DNA of 64,000 nucleotides from a virus: positions 42,584 through 106,583 of the IMG/VR virus record IMGVR_UViG_3300021963_005267, one strand, 5' to 3'. Under the pieces are notes generated by a model. The model was not told where the DNA came from and ran no database searches. It saw only the letters and a program-made list of their open reading frames with translations. Both the position numbers and the translations under genes were made by a program. How positions within the stretch are numbered: position 1 is the first letter of the stretch; each line of letters starts with the position of its first letter. Positions 8,313 through 17,159 of the stretch are shown here, piece by piece.

Positions 8313-8720
8313 ATGGCACGATACACTGTAATCACTTTTGTAGATATCACACGGACCAATCCCACAAGGTCCGAGACTGATAAACTTAAACTAGCACAAC
8401 AATCAAACTTCAATAGTTTGTTGCAGGCCATTGGTCTTAGATCCAATGTCAATTGGGAAGAAGATCCTAAAAAATTATCTGGGTGCTATCACAGTGTGTT
8501 TGAAGGCAAAGCCAATCATTGGGTTTGGACATTCGATACTGAACGTGATGATGTATTCTTGCAAGACGATGATCCTGTAGCACTATTAGTAGAAGACCTA
8601 CACGGAGTACCCATAATAGATCAATTAGAAAATACAGTAGATATCTACCCTGCGGTGTTTAAAACTCGAGGTGACGACATCAACACCTGGATCAAAATAC
8701 CATTCGATATAAATAGTTGA
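8313..8720 (+). CDS. T4-like phage protein, unknown function
   Basis: A 135-residue acidic protein. Its start, MARYTVITFVDITRTNPTRS followed by a GLRSNVNWEEDP segment, resembles a conserved protein of marine T4-like phages that I know only as hypothetical. It has its own late promoter. The next unit's full-consensus late box lies inside its last codons. Confidence 0.75.
   Translation: MARYTVITFVDITRTNPTRSETDKLKLAQQSNFNSLLQAIGLRSNVNWEEDPKKLSGCYHSVFEGKANHWVWTFDTERDDVFLQDDDPVALLVEDLHGVPIIDQLENTVDIYPAVFKTRGDDINTWIKIPFDINS
8708..8715 (+). promoter_or_regulatory. T4-type late promoter, full consensus
   Basis: TATAAATA exactly matches the T4 late consensus; it overlaps the end of the preceding gene and serves the coiled-coil gene at 8804. 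Confidence 0.7.
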
Positions 8721-8803
8721 TACAGGCAAACATTTTAGGCATTCTTAACTTAGGCACATGTCCATAACGGACCTTGACTTAACATACAGGAGAACGGCCT
8801 AGA

Positions 8804-9193
8804 ATGGCTAGAGTAACAGCACTGCAACCAGTCGCGGAGCGAGTAAGCGTACTGGAGACTAAAGTTGAAAACATAGACGAAAAACTCGACGATCTCAAAG
8901 CAGACGTTAAAGATATGCACGATTGTTTAGATCGTACTAGAGATTTGATTGATACTAAGCTCGATAATATGTTAGATGAGTATCGCATCAATAGGGACAA
9001 GTTTTACGAGCATGCCGACAAGCTCAACTCAGAGCAGACTGCACAGCACAACGAACTTGCAGCTAAATTATCGGAGTTAGAAAAGGTCAAGCACAAATTT
9101 ATGTTGTACGCTATGGCTGGATTAGCATTTGCAGCCGGCGCTGGATGGATCAATCATTTGGATCTAGATAAGCTAGTCAAATTCTTTTTATAA
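8804..9193 (+). CDS. Coiled-coil protein with C-terminal membrane helix
   Basis: The 129-residue protein is a long coiled coil (about 10-105; heptads such as VLETKVENIDEKLDDLKADV) followed by one hydrophobic helix (FMLYAMAGLAFAAGAGW, about 104-120). The layout resembles holin-associated or membrane-tethered phage proteins, as well as the two minus-strand proteins near 52.6 and 53.5 kb. It lies alone between a late promoter and a terminator. Confidence 0.7.
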   Translation: MARVTALQPVAERVSVLETKVENIDEKLDDLKADVKDMHDCLDRTRDLIDTKLDNMLDEYRINRDKFYEHADKLNSEQTAQHNELAAKLSELEKVKHKFMLYAMAGLAFAAGAGWINHLDLDKLVKFFL

Positions 9194-9214
9194 TATAATA
9201 ACAACATTTAAATA

Positions 9215-9236
9215 AAGGAACCCCGGTTCCTTTTTT
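9215..9236 (+). terminator. Terminator hairpin abutting the next start codon
   Basis: AAGGAACC pairs with GGTTCCTT across a two-base loop and runs into T's; the next gene's ATG is the very next base. The only Shine-Dalgarno-like AAGGA is inside the 5' arm, so the hairpin also covers the ribosome site of read-through transcripts. Confidence 0.8.
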
Positions 9237-9677
9237 ATGTCCAATATAAACCGTAATCTTAAAACGGTAATTGAAAACACCCATAAGAGGCTGTACGAAA
9301 ATTACCAAATAATGCCTGTGAAAACAGAACAGGGCATTCTGGTAGGTACGGTTTTGATAGTCAGCAACGAATCGGTAAAAGATCTTTACCTTAAAGAACA
9401 ACTGGTTTACAAAGATGTAAGTCTAAATCAGGTAGTCATAAGATTAGCTAACATATTAGCCAAGGACGGGAAAACTGCTAGGGCTGATGTGATATATAGG
9501 GCAGATCAGGAGTATGGCAAGTTCCTAACAGAAAGCCAACTATTACGTAGACAGTATCAAAAATCTCGAGAATCACAAGATCACGATAGGGCTGATATGC
9601 TATTAGCCCGGTACTGCACAGCCCGCGACAAAGCCCTATCAGCTAAAAAACAAGTTTTGTCTTTGGTCGCGTTCTGA
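9237..9677 (+). CDS. Uncharacterised T4-like phage protein
   Basis: A 146-residue basic, helical protein. The first third has beta-strands (GILVGTVLIVSNES), the rest is a long charged helix. Its ATG follows directly on a terminator hairpin that contains the only ribosome-site-like sequence, so its translation may depend on opening of that hairpin. No domain recognised. Confidence 0.7.
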   Translation: MSNINRNLKTVIENTHKRLYENYQIMPVKTEQGILVGTVLIVSNESVKDLYLKEQLVYKDVSLNQVVIRLANILAKDGKTARADVIYRADQEYGKFLTESQLLRRQYQKSRESQDHDRADMLLARYCTARDKALSAKKQVLSLVAF

Positions 9678-9684
9678 ATAAATA
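9677..9684 (+). promoter_or_regulatory. T4-type late promoter box
   Basis: AATAAATA directly after the preceding stop codon, 25 bases before the ATG at 9709. Confidence 0.5.
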
Positions 9685-9708
9685 TACAATAATTCTGGAT
9701 TTATAAAC

Positions 9709-10770
9709 ATGAAAACATTTCAAATATTAACTAGAACTTCCAGCAAGCAGATGAACGAATCGTTTGAAAAAACGTTCGGATCCAAGCTAAATCTAGAAGG
9801 TTTCAGCTTGACTCAGCTAGAAGATGCTAGAAATAGGCTACGCACAAAGATCAGCCAGGTACGTGCAGAAGCAAACTTTAACGAAACAATCGAAAACGAA
9901 GATGTAACTAAAACACAGTGGATGTTAGACATCATCAACAAAGAGATTTCAGAAAGAACTGAACAACAGGTTGATGAGTCCGATCCTGCAGAAATGTTCA
10001 AAGGCATCGACATCGGAGAAGCTTCGCCAGGCGATGACGACGATATGGCAAAAGATACCGATTACGATGATAAGGATTCAGAGTATGACGACGAGGACGG
10101 AGAACCTCGAGGATCATATGACAGCAGCGATGATGCAGAAGCCCTAGCATCTGCAGGTTTTGGATCGGATGAAGACTATGGGCATTACGGCGATGACGAA
10201 TCGTTTGGAATATATGACAGTTACGATTTTAATACTGGACAACCAATTGGAGAAAGCATGAAAAAAATCAACGAAAGTGAATTAAACAAAGCATCCGCTG
10301 TTGTTTCTGCAAAGAGCATGGTGGACAAAGTAAGCCGCTGGATCGAAGAACTAGCAGGCATGGAGAATGACACCCTACTAACACTAGGTGATAGTATCCG
10401 TGATGAAATGGGACAGGAACAGGCCAAACAGTTTTTAAGCACTGTTGCTCCTTCTATCCAAGCAGCATTAGATACACTAAAGACTGCTCGTGAAACGATG
10501 GCTTCTGGTGTAAGAGGACTGACAGGTGAAGAACAATCTGCAGAAATGATTGGCGCAGAACCAGAAGGCGGAATGGGTGCAGAGCCAGCAGCTGATTCAA
10601 TGGCTGATGCTGGTGCCGATTCAATGAATGATGCTGATGCTGCGAACAATGCAGAACTAGACAACTTTGCGGCAGCAGAACCAGCAGCAGGTGGACTAGA
10701 GGCAGCTGGACGTGAGAAGCGTGAAAGCATCAATCGTCAAACTCGTTTAATGAACATTCTGGCAGGCTAA
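9709..10770 (+). CDS. Acidic virion-associated or scaffold-like protein
   Basis: A 353-residue, strongly acidic protein in three parts: a helical N-terminus (1-90), a disordered Asp/Glu/Gly/Tyr-rich middle (about 95-180, e.g. DDKDSEYDDEDGE), and a helical region (190-275) followed by an Ala/Glu/Asp low-complexity tail. The composition fits prohead core or scaffold proteins, which are acidic and helical, but no motif proves it. It is the first of three overlapping late genes. Confidence 0.65.
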   Translation: MKTFQILTRTSSKQMNESFEKTFGSKLNLEGFSLTQLEDARNRLRTKISQVRAEANFNETIENEDVTKTQWMLDIINKEISERTEQQVDESDPAEMFKGIDIGEASPGDDDDMAKDTDYDDKDSEYDDEDGEPRGSYDSSDDAEALASAGFGSDEDYGHYGDDESFGIYDSYDFNTGQPIGESMKKINESELNKASAVVSAKSMVDKVSRWIEELAGMENDTLLTLGDSIRDEMGQEQAKQFLSTVAPSIQAALDTLKTARETMASGVRGLTGEEQSAEMIGAEPEGGMGAEPAADSMADAGADSMNDADAANNAELDNFAAAEPAAGGLEAAGREKRESINRQTRLMNILAG

Positions 10771-11261
10771 TGAGACTAGACGAAATTGTTTCCGAAAAGG
10801 AACGCCAACAGTTAGATGAGATATTACCTGCGTTAGCAGCTGGTGCTGCCATTGCAGGTAGAGTAGCGTTAGGCGGTGCTCAACTAGTTGGTAGAGGTGC
10901 TATGGCAGCTGGTCGAGCAGTAGGTAGCCTAGCAGCTCGAGGCGCTAATGCCTTGGGGCAGGCAGTTAAATCTGGTGCCCAAGCAGCAGGCCAAGCAGTT
11001 AAGACTGGAGCACAAAACGCTGCTACCAATGTAGCCAAAGGTGCAAGCCAGCTAGGTCAACAAGTAGGTAAAGCCGCAGCAACGTCAAACATGGCACAGG
11101 CTGTAGCAGGTGGCAGTGCATCGTCTGAACTGGATAAAAAACAAAAAGAGTTAGACGATAGAGAACAGGCAATACAACAAACAACACAGCAACAACAGAT
11201 TCAGATGCAGCAATTACAAAAAGCTTTAGATGACTTCAAAAAACAAACAGGCCTAAAATGA
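10770..11261 (+). CDS. Ala/Gly-rich repetitive helical protein
   Basis: The 163-residue protein starts on the last base of the preceding stop (TAATG). Residues 18-115 are a quasi-repeat of Ala/Gly/Gln blocks (for example AVKSGAQAAGQAVKTGAQNA), forming a long amphipathic or glycine-zipper-like helix; the C-terminus is a Gln-rich coiled coil. It may be an internal capsid or membrane-active ejected protein; this is inference from composition only. Confidence 0.65.
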   Translation: MRLDEIVSEKERQQLDEILPALAAGAAIAGRVALGGAQLVGRGAMAAGRAVGSLAARGANALGQAVKSGAQAAGQAVKTGAQNAATNVAKGASQLGQQVGKAAATSNMAQAVAGGSASSELDKKQKELDDREQAIQQTTQQQQIQMQQLQKALDDFKKQTGLK

Positions 11262-11653
11262 GATTTAAAGAATTTGCACCAATCTTTGAAGCTGATGCAG
11301 TTGCTGGTGATCAGTTCGTTCTAGCATTGAATAACTACATTAACACAGCAGCTTTAAAAGACAAAGAACAGGGACTTCCTATGAAGTTCAACTGGAAAGG
11401 TTTTGCTAACCTAATGAAGCATTATGGTTACGAAATGGCAGCAGATTACGAAACATTCAAAGTCATCTATGACGGCTCTCCAGAAGCTGTTAAGGCTAAG
11501 ATCAAAGACTTCAATCGTGATTATATCGAATTAGAAGTACCCGGCATAACTAATGATAACCCAGAGTTAGCTCCAGGTCAGGATTCGCAAAACGCGGTTA
11601 ACCAAATGGCCGCAAAAGCAGCCGATAAACAGTTGAAACAAGCAGCCGCTTGA
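11258..11653 (+). CDS. Uncharacterised late protein
   Basis: A 131-residue protein whose ATG overlaps the stop of the Ala-rich gene. It has a compact helical region (residues 15-95) and an Ala/Gln/Lys-rich tail. No domain recognised. Same late operon as the two preceding genes. Confidence 0.65.
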   Translation: MRFKEFAPIFEADAVAGDQFVLALNNYINTAALKDKEQGLPMKFNWKGFANLMKHYGYEMAADYETFKVIYDGSPEAVKAKIKDFNRDYIELEVPGITNDNPELAPGQDSQNAVNQMAAKAADKQLKQAAA

Positions 11654-11662
11654 TGCTAAACT

Positions 11663-11679
11663 GTTTGATATAATCAAAC
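11663..11679 (+). promoter_or_regulatory. Extended -10 promoter inside a perfect inverted repeat
   Basis: GTTTGAT and ATCAAAC form a perfect 7-3-7 inverted repeat that spans an extended -10 (TGATATAAT, 11666-11674). It lies eight bases before the nuclease ATG. A repressor binding the repeat would block the promoter; that is inference. Confidence 0.45.
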
Positions 11680-11686
11680 AATAATT

Positions 11687-12361
11687 ATGACACTACTCGT
11701 AGACAAATACAAATACCCCGCCACCACACGCGAAACAATCGATGGTAAGAGACATTATGTTTCAGAAGGCTTAGATCCTGTACCTAGCGTTACAACTATC
11801 TTAGATTCCACAAAAGATAAAACTTTTCTTATAGCCTGGAGAAAACGGGTAGGAGAAGAAAAAGCTAGACAAATTACTACTGAAGCAGCAGGTGTGGGCA
11901 CTTCAATGCATACTTACTTAGAAAAGTATGTCAAGGGTGAAACTATTAAAGCAGGCTCTAATCACGTACATCAGCAGGGCTTTAAAATGGCTGAAATAGT
12001 TATAGCCAAAGGACTAAGTCAAGTCAATGAACTTTGGGGCAGTGAAGTTAGCCTTTACTACCCGGGTTTATACGCAGGAACTACTGACGGAGTTGGTGTC
12101 TTTAACGGTAACCCTGCTATCATTGACTTCAAGCAAACTAACAAACCTAAGAAAGAAGAATGGGTTGAAGATTACTACCTACAGTTGGTAGCATACGCAA
12201 TGGCCCATAACGAGATGCACGGAACAGATATCCGTGAAGGGCACGTTTTAATGTGTTCTAGAGATCTAGAATATCAACAGTTCGATTTAACCCCAAATCG
12301 CTGGAATGAGTACCAGGACAAGTGGTTAGCAAGGGTTGAACAATACTATGCTAGCAGATAA
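11687..12361 (+). CDS. PD-(D/E)XK superfamily exonuclease
   Basis: The 224-residue protein has RecB/Cas4-like nuclease motifs: an early conserved HTYLEKYVKG helix (about 77), the Asp of GTTDGVG (about 131-137), DFK in AIIDFKQTNKPK (about 144-155) with catalytic Asp and Lys, and the YYLQLVAYA helix (about 165-173). Such enzymes act as phage recombination or host-DNA-degrading exonucleases. It seems to have a promoter different from the late genes around it. Confidence 0.85.
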   Translation: MTLLVDKYKYPATTRETIDGKRHYVSEGLDPVPSVTTILDSTKDKTFLIAWRKRVGEEKARQITTEAAGVGTSMHTYLEKYVKGETIKAGSNHVHQQGFKMAEIVIAKGLSQVNELWGSEVSLYYPGLYAGTTDGVGVFNGNPAIIDFKQTNKPKKEEWVEDYYLQLVAYAMAHNEMHGTDIREGHVLMCSRDLEYQQFDLTPNRWNEYQDKWLARVEQYYASR

Positions 12362-12364
12362 ATA
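12357..12364 (+). promoter_or_regulatory. T4-type late promoter box
   Basis: GATAAATA spans the stop codon of the nuclease gene and precedes the tail protein ATG by 21 bases. Confidence 0.6.
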
Positions 12365-12385
12365 CCCAATAACGGGAAATTATCT

Positions 12386-14137
12386 ATGGCAGTAGTGCAA
12401 ATATCCAAAATACAAGTTCGCAAAGGCGAAAAATTAAAGACAGGAATTCCACAGTTATCAGGGGGCGAGTTTGCGTGGGCTGTAGATACGCAAGAATTAT
12501 ACATCGGTAATGGAAGTGTTGCCGACGGAGCACCTGCTGTAGGAAATACCAAGATCCTCACAGAGTTCGATAACATATTAGATCTTTCTAGATCTTATAA
12601 ATTTGAAGAGGCTAATCCTTCTATCACAAACAGTATAGGTAGGAGTCTCCAATCCAAGTTAGACGACTTTGTAAACGTAGCAGATTATGGTGCAGTCCCA
12701 GATGTCAGCACAGATTCTACCGCTGCATTCCAAGCAGCGTTGAATGATCTATACATAGGGGCTAGCAATAACACAAAGAAAAAATTATATGTTCCACCGG
12801 GGCAATATAATTTTCTTACTAACCTAACGATTCCCACAGGTGCGGTAATACAGGGAGAATCTGTAGATTCAGTAGTATTAAACATCGAAGCAAACAGTAT
12901 TGTTACTTGCACAGCGGTAGGTACTATTTTAGGTTTGTTCACCTCCACTGATAGACCAGAAAACATAACAGTTTCAAATTTAACTGTTAAACGCTCAACT
13001 GGTCAACTAGTTCTAACTGGTGTTAGAAATGCCTACATACAAAATGTAAAATTCCAGGGCGAATATATTATCGGAAGTTCTAGCGGTAGTTCTGCGGTTA
13101 CTTGGCAGAACTCTACAGAAGGAACAAAGGTAGATGACATATTCTTTGACAGATGTCAATTTGAATCTGTACCTATTGGTGTGTATGCTATCTCCTCAAC
13201 ATCTCTTGAGACCGGTGTGAAATTTAAAGATTGTAAGTTCTATGTAAACTACAACGGAATTTATGTATCTGGAATAACTGATCAAGTGTATCGTTGGAAG
13301 ATCGAAAACTGTATATTTGATACCATCACTGCTGCTGGTGTATATTCTACAAATGGTGTAGGAACAAAGATATTAAATTCTACTTTTAGATTAGTAGGCA
13401 ACGGCGGTAGTGGCGGTCCGACTAGTCCTCAAACTCCAATGGTATACTTTAATCAATCAATTAATAATCAAGTAATTGATTGTTGGTTTGATAGATCACA
13501 AGCATATAATATTGTTAATTCTAATCTAAGAGCATCAGTACCAGAAGTACTAGGAGCAGGACACGTTAAGGTCGGAAATCAAATCAAATCAGATATTGTT
13601 AAGACTGATGCATTCAGACCTCTAGCAGTATTCAGTTGCCTTAATAGAAAAGTAAATCTTGATTATGTTTTAAAATTAGGCGACTATGTAAGACAAGGAC
13701 AACTGACCATTGCCATCCAACCAGATCTTGCTGCCGCTGCGTTATCAGATCATTATCAATATACAACTACCCAAGCTAACTTCACAGGTTCGATAACTGG
13801 TAGCATATTGACTGTAACAAATATCACCAACGGGCAGATTAATGTCAACGACGTTATTGTTGGCACCGAAGTACAGGGTGGTACTAGAATAACTGCTATT
13901 TTAACGGGATCGGGAGGTGTTGGTACATTCTCTGTAGATCTTTCACAAACATCGGTATCATCAGCTATGAGAACAGCAGGTTCAGGAGCATCAGTTATGT
14001 TTAATTTTGATTTTGGTTATGAGATTAGAGACAATGATGCAGACTCGGGTGCTGAGACTCTTGTTCTCACATATAAAAATCCGTTAGCAACAGGACAAAC
14101 AGGCGCAATAAACTTCTTCGTATCATACGGTGTTTAA
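12386..14137 (+). CDS. Tail spike/fibre protein with pectate-lyase-like beta-helix
   Basis: The 583-residue protein starts with a phage attachment module (residues 1-75; KIQVRKGEKLKTGIPQLSGG and TQELYIGNGSV), known from many T4-like tail proteins. Residues 95-400 begin with the hallmark VADYGAVPDVSTDSTAAFQ of the Pectate_lyase_3 right-handed beta-helix and continue with repeating strands. The C-terminus (410-583) is beta-rich. It probably binds or degrades a host surface polysaccharide. Late promoter upstream. Confidence 0.85.
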   Translation: MAVVQISKIQVRKGEKLKTGIPQLSGGEFAWAVDTQELYIGNGSVADGAPAVGNTKILTEFDNILDLSRSYKFEEANPSITNSIGRSLQSKLDDFVNVADYGAVPDVSTDSTAAFQAALNDLYIGASNNTKKKLYVPPGQYNFLTNLTIPTGAVIQGESVDSVVLNIEANSIVTCTAVGTILGLFTSTDRPENITVSNLTVKRSTGQLVLTGVRNAYIQNVKFQGEYIIGSSSGSSAVTWQNSTEGTKVDDIFFDRCQFESVPIGVYAISSTSLETGVKFKDCKFYVNYNGIYVSGITDQVYRWKIENCIFDTITAAGVYSTNGVGTKILNSTFRLVGNGGSGGPTSPQTPMVYFNQSINNQVIDCWFDRSQAYNIVNSNLRASVPEVLGAGHVKVGNQIKSDIVKTDAFRPLAVFSCLNRKVNLDYVLKLGDYVRQGQLTIAIQPDLAAAALSDHYQYTTTQANFTGSITGSILTVTNITNGQINVNDVIVGTEVQGGTRITAILTGSGGVGTFSVDLSQTSVSSAMRTAGSGASVMFNFDFGYEIRDNDADSGAETLVLTYKNPLATGQTGAINFFVSYGV

Positions 14138-14555
14138 TCTTCATAAAGAAGATAGGATCAAAGCGTGGAAAGACTTCAGAGAAACCCTAGAGACAAGTGC
14201 CACTCCGCTGGAGGATGTGGCACTGTTCTGGAGCCACTGCCCGTTTGTTAATCACTATCTGAATCCACAAGATCCAGCAAGCTGGCCAGATCCCTGGAAG
14301 CTAATCATTGACGGAAAGTTTGATAATTTAGCTATTGCTCTTGGTATGCTTTATACGTTAAAATTAACTCAGCGGTTTATTGAGAGCGAATGCGAGATAC
14401 ATATGTCTATGTCCCCCAACGAAAAAGAACACGATTATTTTTTAGTTGTTGACAAGAGTCACGTTCTTAATTTTGATTATGGAAAGTGCTCACCGTTATC
14501 TGCCGTCGCAAGCGGCTCTTCCAGCATCATTTGGTCCGGTCGAGAATTACCATAA
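14130..14555 (+). CDS. Conserved T4-like phage protein, unknown function
   Basis: The 141-residue protein starts at a GTG inside the end of the tail gene. It has the conserved stretch HCPFVNHYLNPQDPASWPDP (about 35-54), then IDGKFDNLAIALGMLYTLKL and IEIHMSM-like strands, a pattern I recall in marine T4-like phages. The role is unknown; its coupling to the tail gene suggests a late function. Confidence 0.7.
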   Translation: MFNLHKEDRIKAWKDFRETLETSATPLEDVALFWSHCPFVNHYLNPQDPASWPDPWKLIIDGKFDNLAIALGMLYTLKLTQRFIESECEIHMSMSPNEKEHDYFLVVDKSHVLNFDYGKCSPLSAVASGSSSIIWSGRELP

Positions 14556-14558
14556 ATA
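14551..14558 (+). promoter_or_regulatory. T4-type late promoter box
   Basis: CATAAATA at the end of the preceding gene, 29 bases before the nrdA ATG. A TATAAT also lies close by (about 14564-14569), so nrdA may have both an early and a late promoter. Confidence 0.5.
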
Positions 14559-14586
14559 TTCCATTATAATAAAAAATAGAGGCGAT

Positions 14587-16932
14587 ATGACAACGATTAC
14601 TGTTATTAAAAGAAACGGAAAGAAAGAGCCACTGACATTAGAAAAGTGGCAGACACAGGTAGCAAAAGTATGTAAAGGTATCGCTGACGTCAGTCAGTCG
14701 ATGATAGAAATCAAAGCTCAACCTCATTTTTACGATGGCATTACCACAAATGAAATTGATGAAATAACTCTACGTGCTATCGTAGATTTAATTGATGTTG
14801 AACACAATCCCGATGTGGGTCATACCAATTATCAATATGTAGCAGGCAAGCAACGTTTGTCTATGCTACGTAAGGATGTATATGGTGAATACGATCCTCC
14901 CCACCTTTACGAAATCGTAAAGAAAAATATCTCAGTTGGTCTTTACACTCCAGAACTTCTTAAGTGGTATTCAGAAGATGATTGGAACAAGATGGACGAC
15001 ATGCTAGATCACGAAAAAGATGAAGATTACTCGTATGCTGCGATTGAACAGTTAATAGAGAAGTATTTGGTACGCAATCGTGCGACAAAAGAAATTTATG
15101 AAACCCCACAAGTTAGATACATGGTAGCGGCTGCTACTGTGTTCCATAAAGAAGAGCCTAATAGTGCTCGCATGAAGTTCATTAAGGAGTATTACAATGC
15201 GGCTTCAGACGGTTTATTTACTCTCGCTACTCCTGTTCTTGCTGGGCTTGGGACTCCCACTAAGCAGTTCAGTAGTTGTGTTCTCATTCGCAGTGATGAT
15301 GATCTTGACTCCATTTTTGCTTCTGGCGAAATGATGGCTAAGTATGCTAGTAAACGTGCTGGCATTGGTTTAGAGATTGGCAGACTTCGTCCACTAGGTG
15401 CACCTATTAGAGGTGGCGAAATTATGCACACTGGCATGATTCCTTTTTTGAAGAAGTGGTTCGGTGACTTACGTTCTTGCTCACAAGGCGGCATTCGAAA
15501 TGCGAGTGCTACAGTTTTTTATCCTATTTGGCATCATCAGTTTGACGACCTTATTGTGCTTAAAAACAATCAAGGAACTGAGGAAACTCGTGTACGACAC
15601 ATGGACTACGGAGTTGTACTATCAGCGTTCTTTTGGCGTCGTTTTAAAAACAAAGAAGATATTACTTTCTTTGATCCTAACGAAGTACCTGATCTGTACG
15701 AGGCCTTCTATCAAAATACAGAATTATTTGAACAGTTATATGTAAAATACGAAAGACAAAAAGGTCTACGTAAAAAGACAATGAATGCCGAGGAAGTGTT
15801 TAAATCCGGCATCTTAAAAGAGCGCACTGATACTGGTCGTATCTATCTAGTGTTTATTGACAACGTGATGAACCAAGGACCTTTTGATCCTGAGTATCAT
15901 ACAATTTATCAGAGTAACCTTTGCTGTGAAATTCTATTACCTACTAAGCCCTTTAAACGTTTGGATGACCCTGATGGTCGTATCGCTCTATGCACGTTGG
16001 GATCGATCAACTGGGGTGCTTTCCGTAATCCGGAAGATATGCGTCGCGCTTGTCGTATTCTTCAGCGTAGCCTTTGCAATATATTGGACTACCAAGACTT
16101 TCTATCAATACAATCTAGACTCAGCAATGATGAGATACAACCACTAGGCATTGGTGTAACTAACCTAGCTTATTGGCACGCCAAACGTGGACACAAGTAC
16201 GGCGAGAAAGATGCTCTGGCTGAAGTTAAGAGTTGGATGGAGCATCAGGCTTACTACCTAACAGAAGCTACAGTTGAATTGGCTAAAGAGCGTGGCAAGT
16301 GCCTACATTCAGATCTTACTAGATATGGTAAGGGAGAATTTCCTTGGGAGCATCGTGCCAAAGGAGTTAACGAACTCACAGACTTTAAACCAGAATTAGA
16401 TTGGGAACCTCTACGCAAGGATATGAAACAATATGGTGTACGCAATGCTACACTTATGGCTATTGCTCCAGTCGAGTCTAGTAGTGTTGTTATTAATAGC
16501 ACAAATGGAATAGAAATGCCAATGAGCCTTATCTCTACTAAAGAGTCAAAGGCCGGATCGTTTACTCAAGTAGTACCAGACTTCCAAAGATTGAAAAACA
16601 AATATCAATTGATGTGGGAACAAAAAGACTGTTTAGGATATCTTAAAACAGCAGCAGTGTTAGCAGCATATGTTGATCAAAGTATCAGTACTAACACATT
16701 CTACAATCCAGCGCACTTCCCAGAGCGCAAAGTTCCAACTACAATGATCGCTAAGAATCTAATGTTAGCACATCATTGGGGTATCAAGACTTTCTACTAC
16801 AGTTTGATTAACAAAGCAGGTAGTAAACAGCAAGACCCCGAGCCGAAATTAAACGGACATCATATAGCAGAGTTAGAAGCTAATGGATTTAGTGTCGACA
16901 TAGAAGATGACTGCGAGGCATGTAAGTTATGA
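14587..16932 (+). CDS. nrdA: Ribonucleoside-diphosphate reductase, large (alpha) subunit, class Ia
   Basis: The 781-residue enzyme makes deoxynucleotides for phage replication. An ATP-cone regulatory domain fills residues 1-90. Active-site residues are visible: Cys in FSSCVLIRS (about 231), the radical site NLCCE (about 445), Cys in ALCTLGS (about 468), and shuttling cysteines in the C-terminal DDCEACKL. I chose the ATG after AGAGGCG; a longer frame to 14446 only overlaps the preceding gene. The segment 15190-15560 around the first active-site Cys uses markedly different synonymous codons. The gene is not split by an intron. It pairs with NrdB at 17140. Confidence 0.97.
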   Translation: MTTITVIKRNGKKEPLTLEKWQTQVAKVCKGIADVSQSMIEIKAQPHFYDGITTNEIDEITLRAIVDLIDVEHNPDVGHTNYQYVAGKQRLSMLRKDVYGEYDPPHLYEIVKKNISVGLYTPELLKWYSEDDWNKMDDMLDHEKDEDYSYAAIEQLIEKYLVRNRATKEIYETPQVRYMVAAATVFHKEEPNSARMKFIKEYYNAASDGLFTLATPVLAGLGTPTKQFSSCVLIRSDDDLDSIFASGEMMAKYASKRAGIGLEIGRLRPLGAPIRGGEIMHTGMIPFLKKWFGDLRSCSQGGIRNASATVFYPIWHHQFDDLIVLKNNQGTEETRVRHMDYGVVLSAFFWRRFKNKEDITFFDPNEVPDLYEAFYQNTELFEQLYVKYERQKGLRKKTMNAEEVFKSGILKERTDTGRIYLVFIDNVMNQGPFDPEYHTIYQSNLCCEILLPTKPFKRLDDPDGRIALCTLGSINWGAFRNPEDMRRACRILQRSLCNILDYQDFLSIQSRLSNDEIQPLGIGVTNLAYWHAKRGHKYGEKDALAEVKSWMEHQAYYLTEATVELAKERGKCLHSDLTRYGKGEFPWEHRAKGVNELTDFKPELDWEPLRKDMKQYGVRNATLMAIAPVESSSVVINSTNGIEMPMSLISTKESKAGSFTQVVPDFQRLKNKYQLMWEQKDCLGYLKTAAVLAAYVDQSISTNTFYNPAHFPERKVPTTMIAKNLMLAHHWGIKTFYYSLINKAGSKQQDPEPKLNGHHIAELEANGFSVDIEDDCEACKL

Positions 16933-17159
16933 TAAATTGGAAAAAAGAAGGCGAAGTGGTTCGTCAAGGATTTAGCTTTTATCATCCTAAAGACGAATAC
17001 AGTGCAGGTGGATGTTTACGCATCGGAAATCGGTTATGGAGAGTGCGTTACTCAAAGTTTGCAAAAAAATGGTTTGTTGGATACGATAAAATAGATTCAA
17101 ATGCCCTACGAAAGTGGGAAGAACAAAACGGATATAAAAATGAGCAAGGCACAGTATAA
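16929..17159 (+). CDS. Small protein between nrdA and nrdB
   Basis: A 76-residue basic protein coupled to nrdA by an ATGA overlap and overlapping the nrdB start by 20 bases. It has an aromatic-rich beta pattern (GNRLWRVRYSKFAKKWFVGY). It may modulate or accompany RNR, but the only basis is its position. Confidence 0.6.
   Translation: MINWKKEGEVVRQGFSFYHPKDEYSAGGCLRIGNRLWRVRYSKFAKKWFVGYDKIDSNALRKWEEQNGYKNEQGTV

Noticed and set aside
10221-10733. 170-codon Ser/Ala-rich frame on the minus strand
   Set aside because: It is antisense to the acidic late protein; its composition mirrors the Ala/Glu/Asp codons of the real gene, and it has no ribosome site or operon context.
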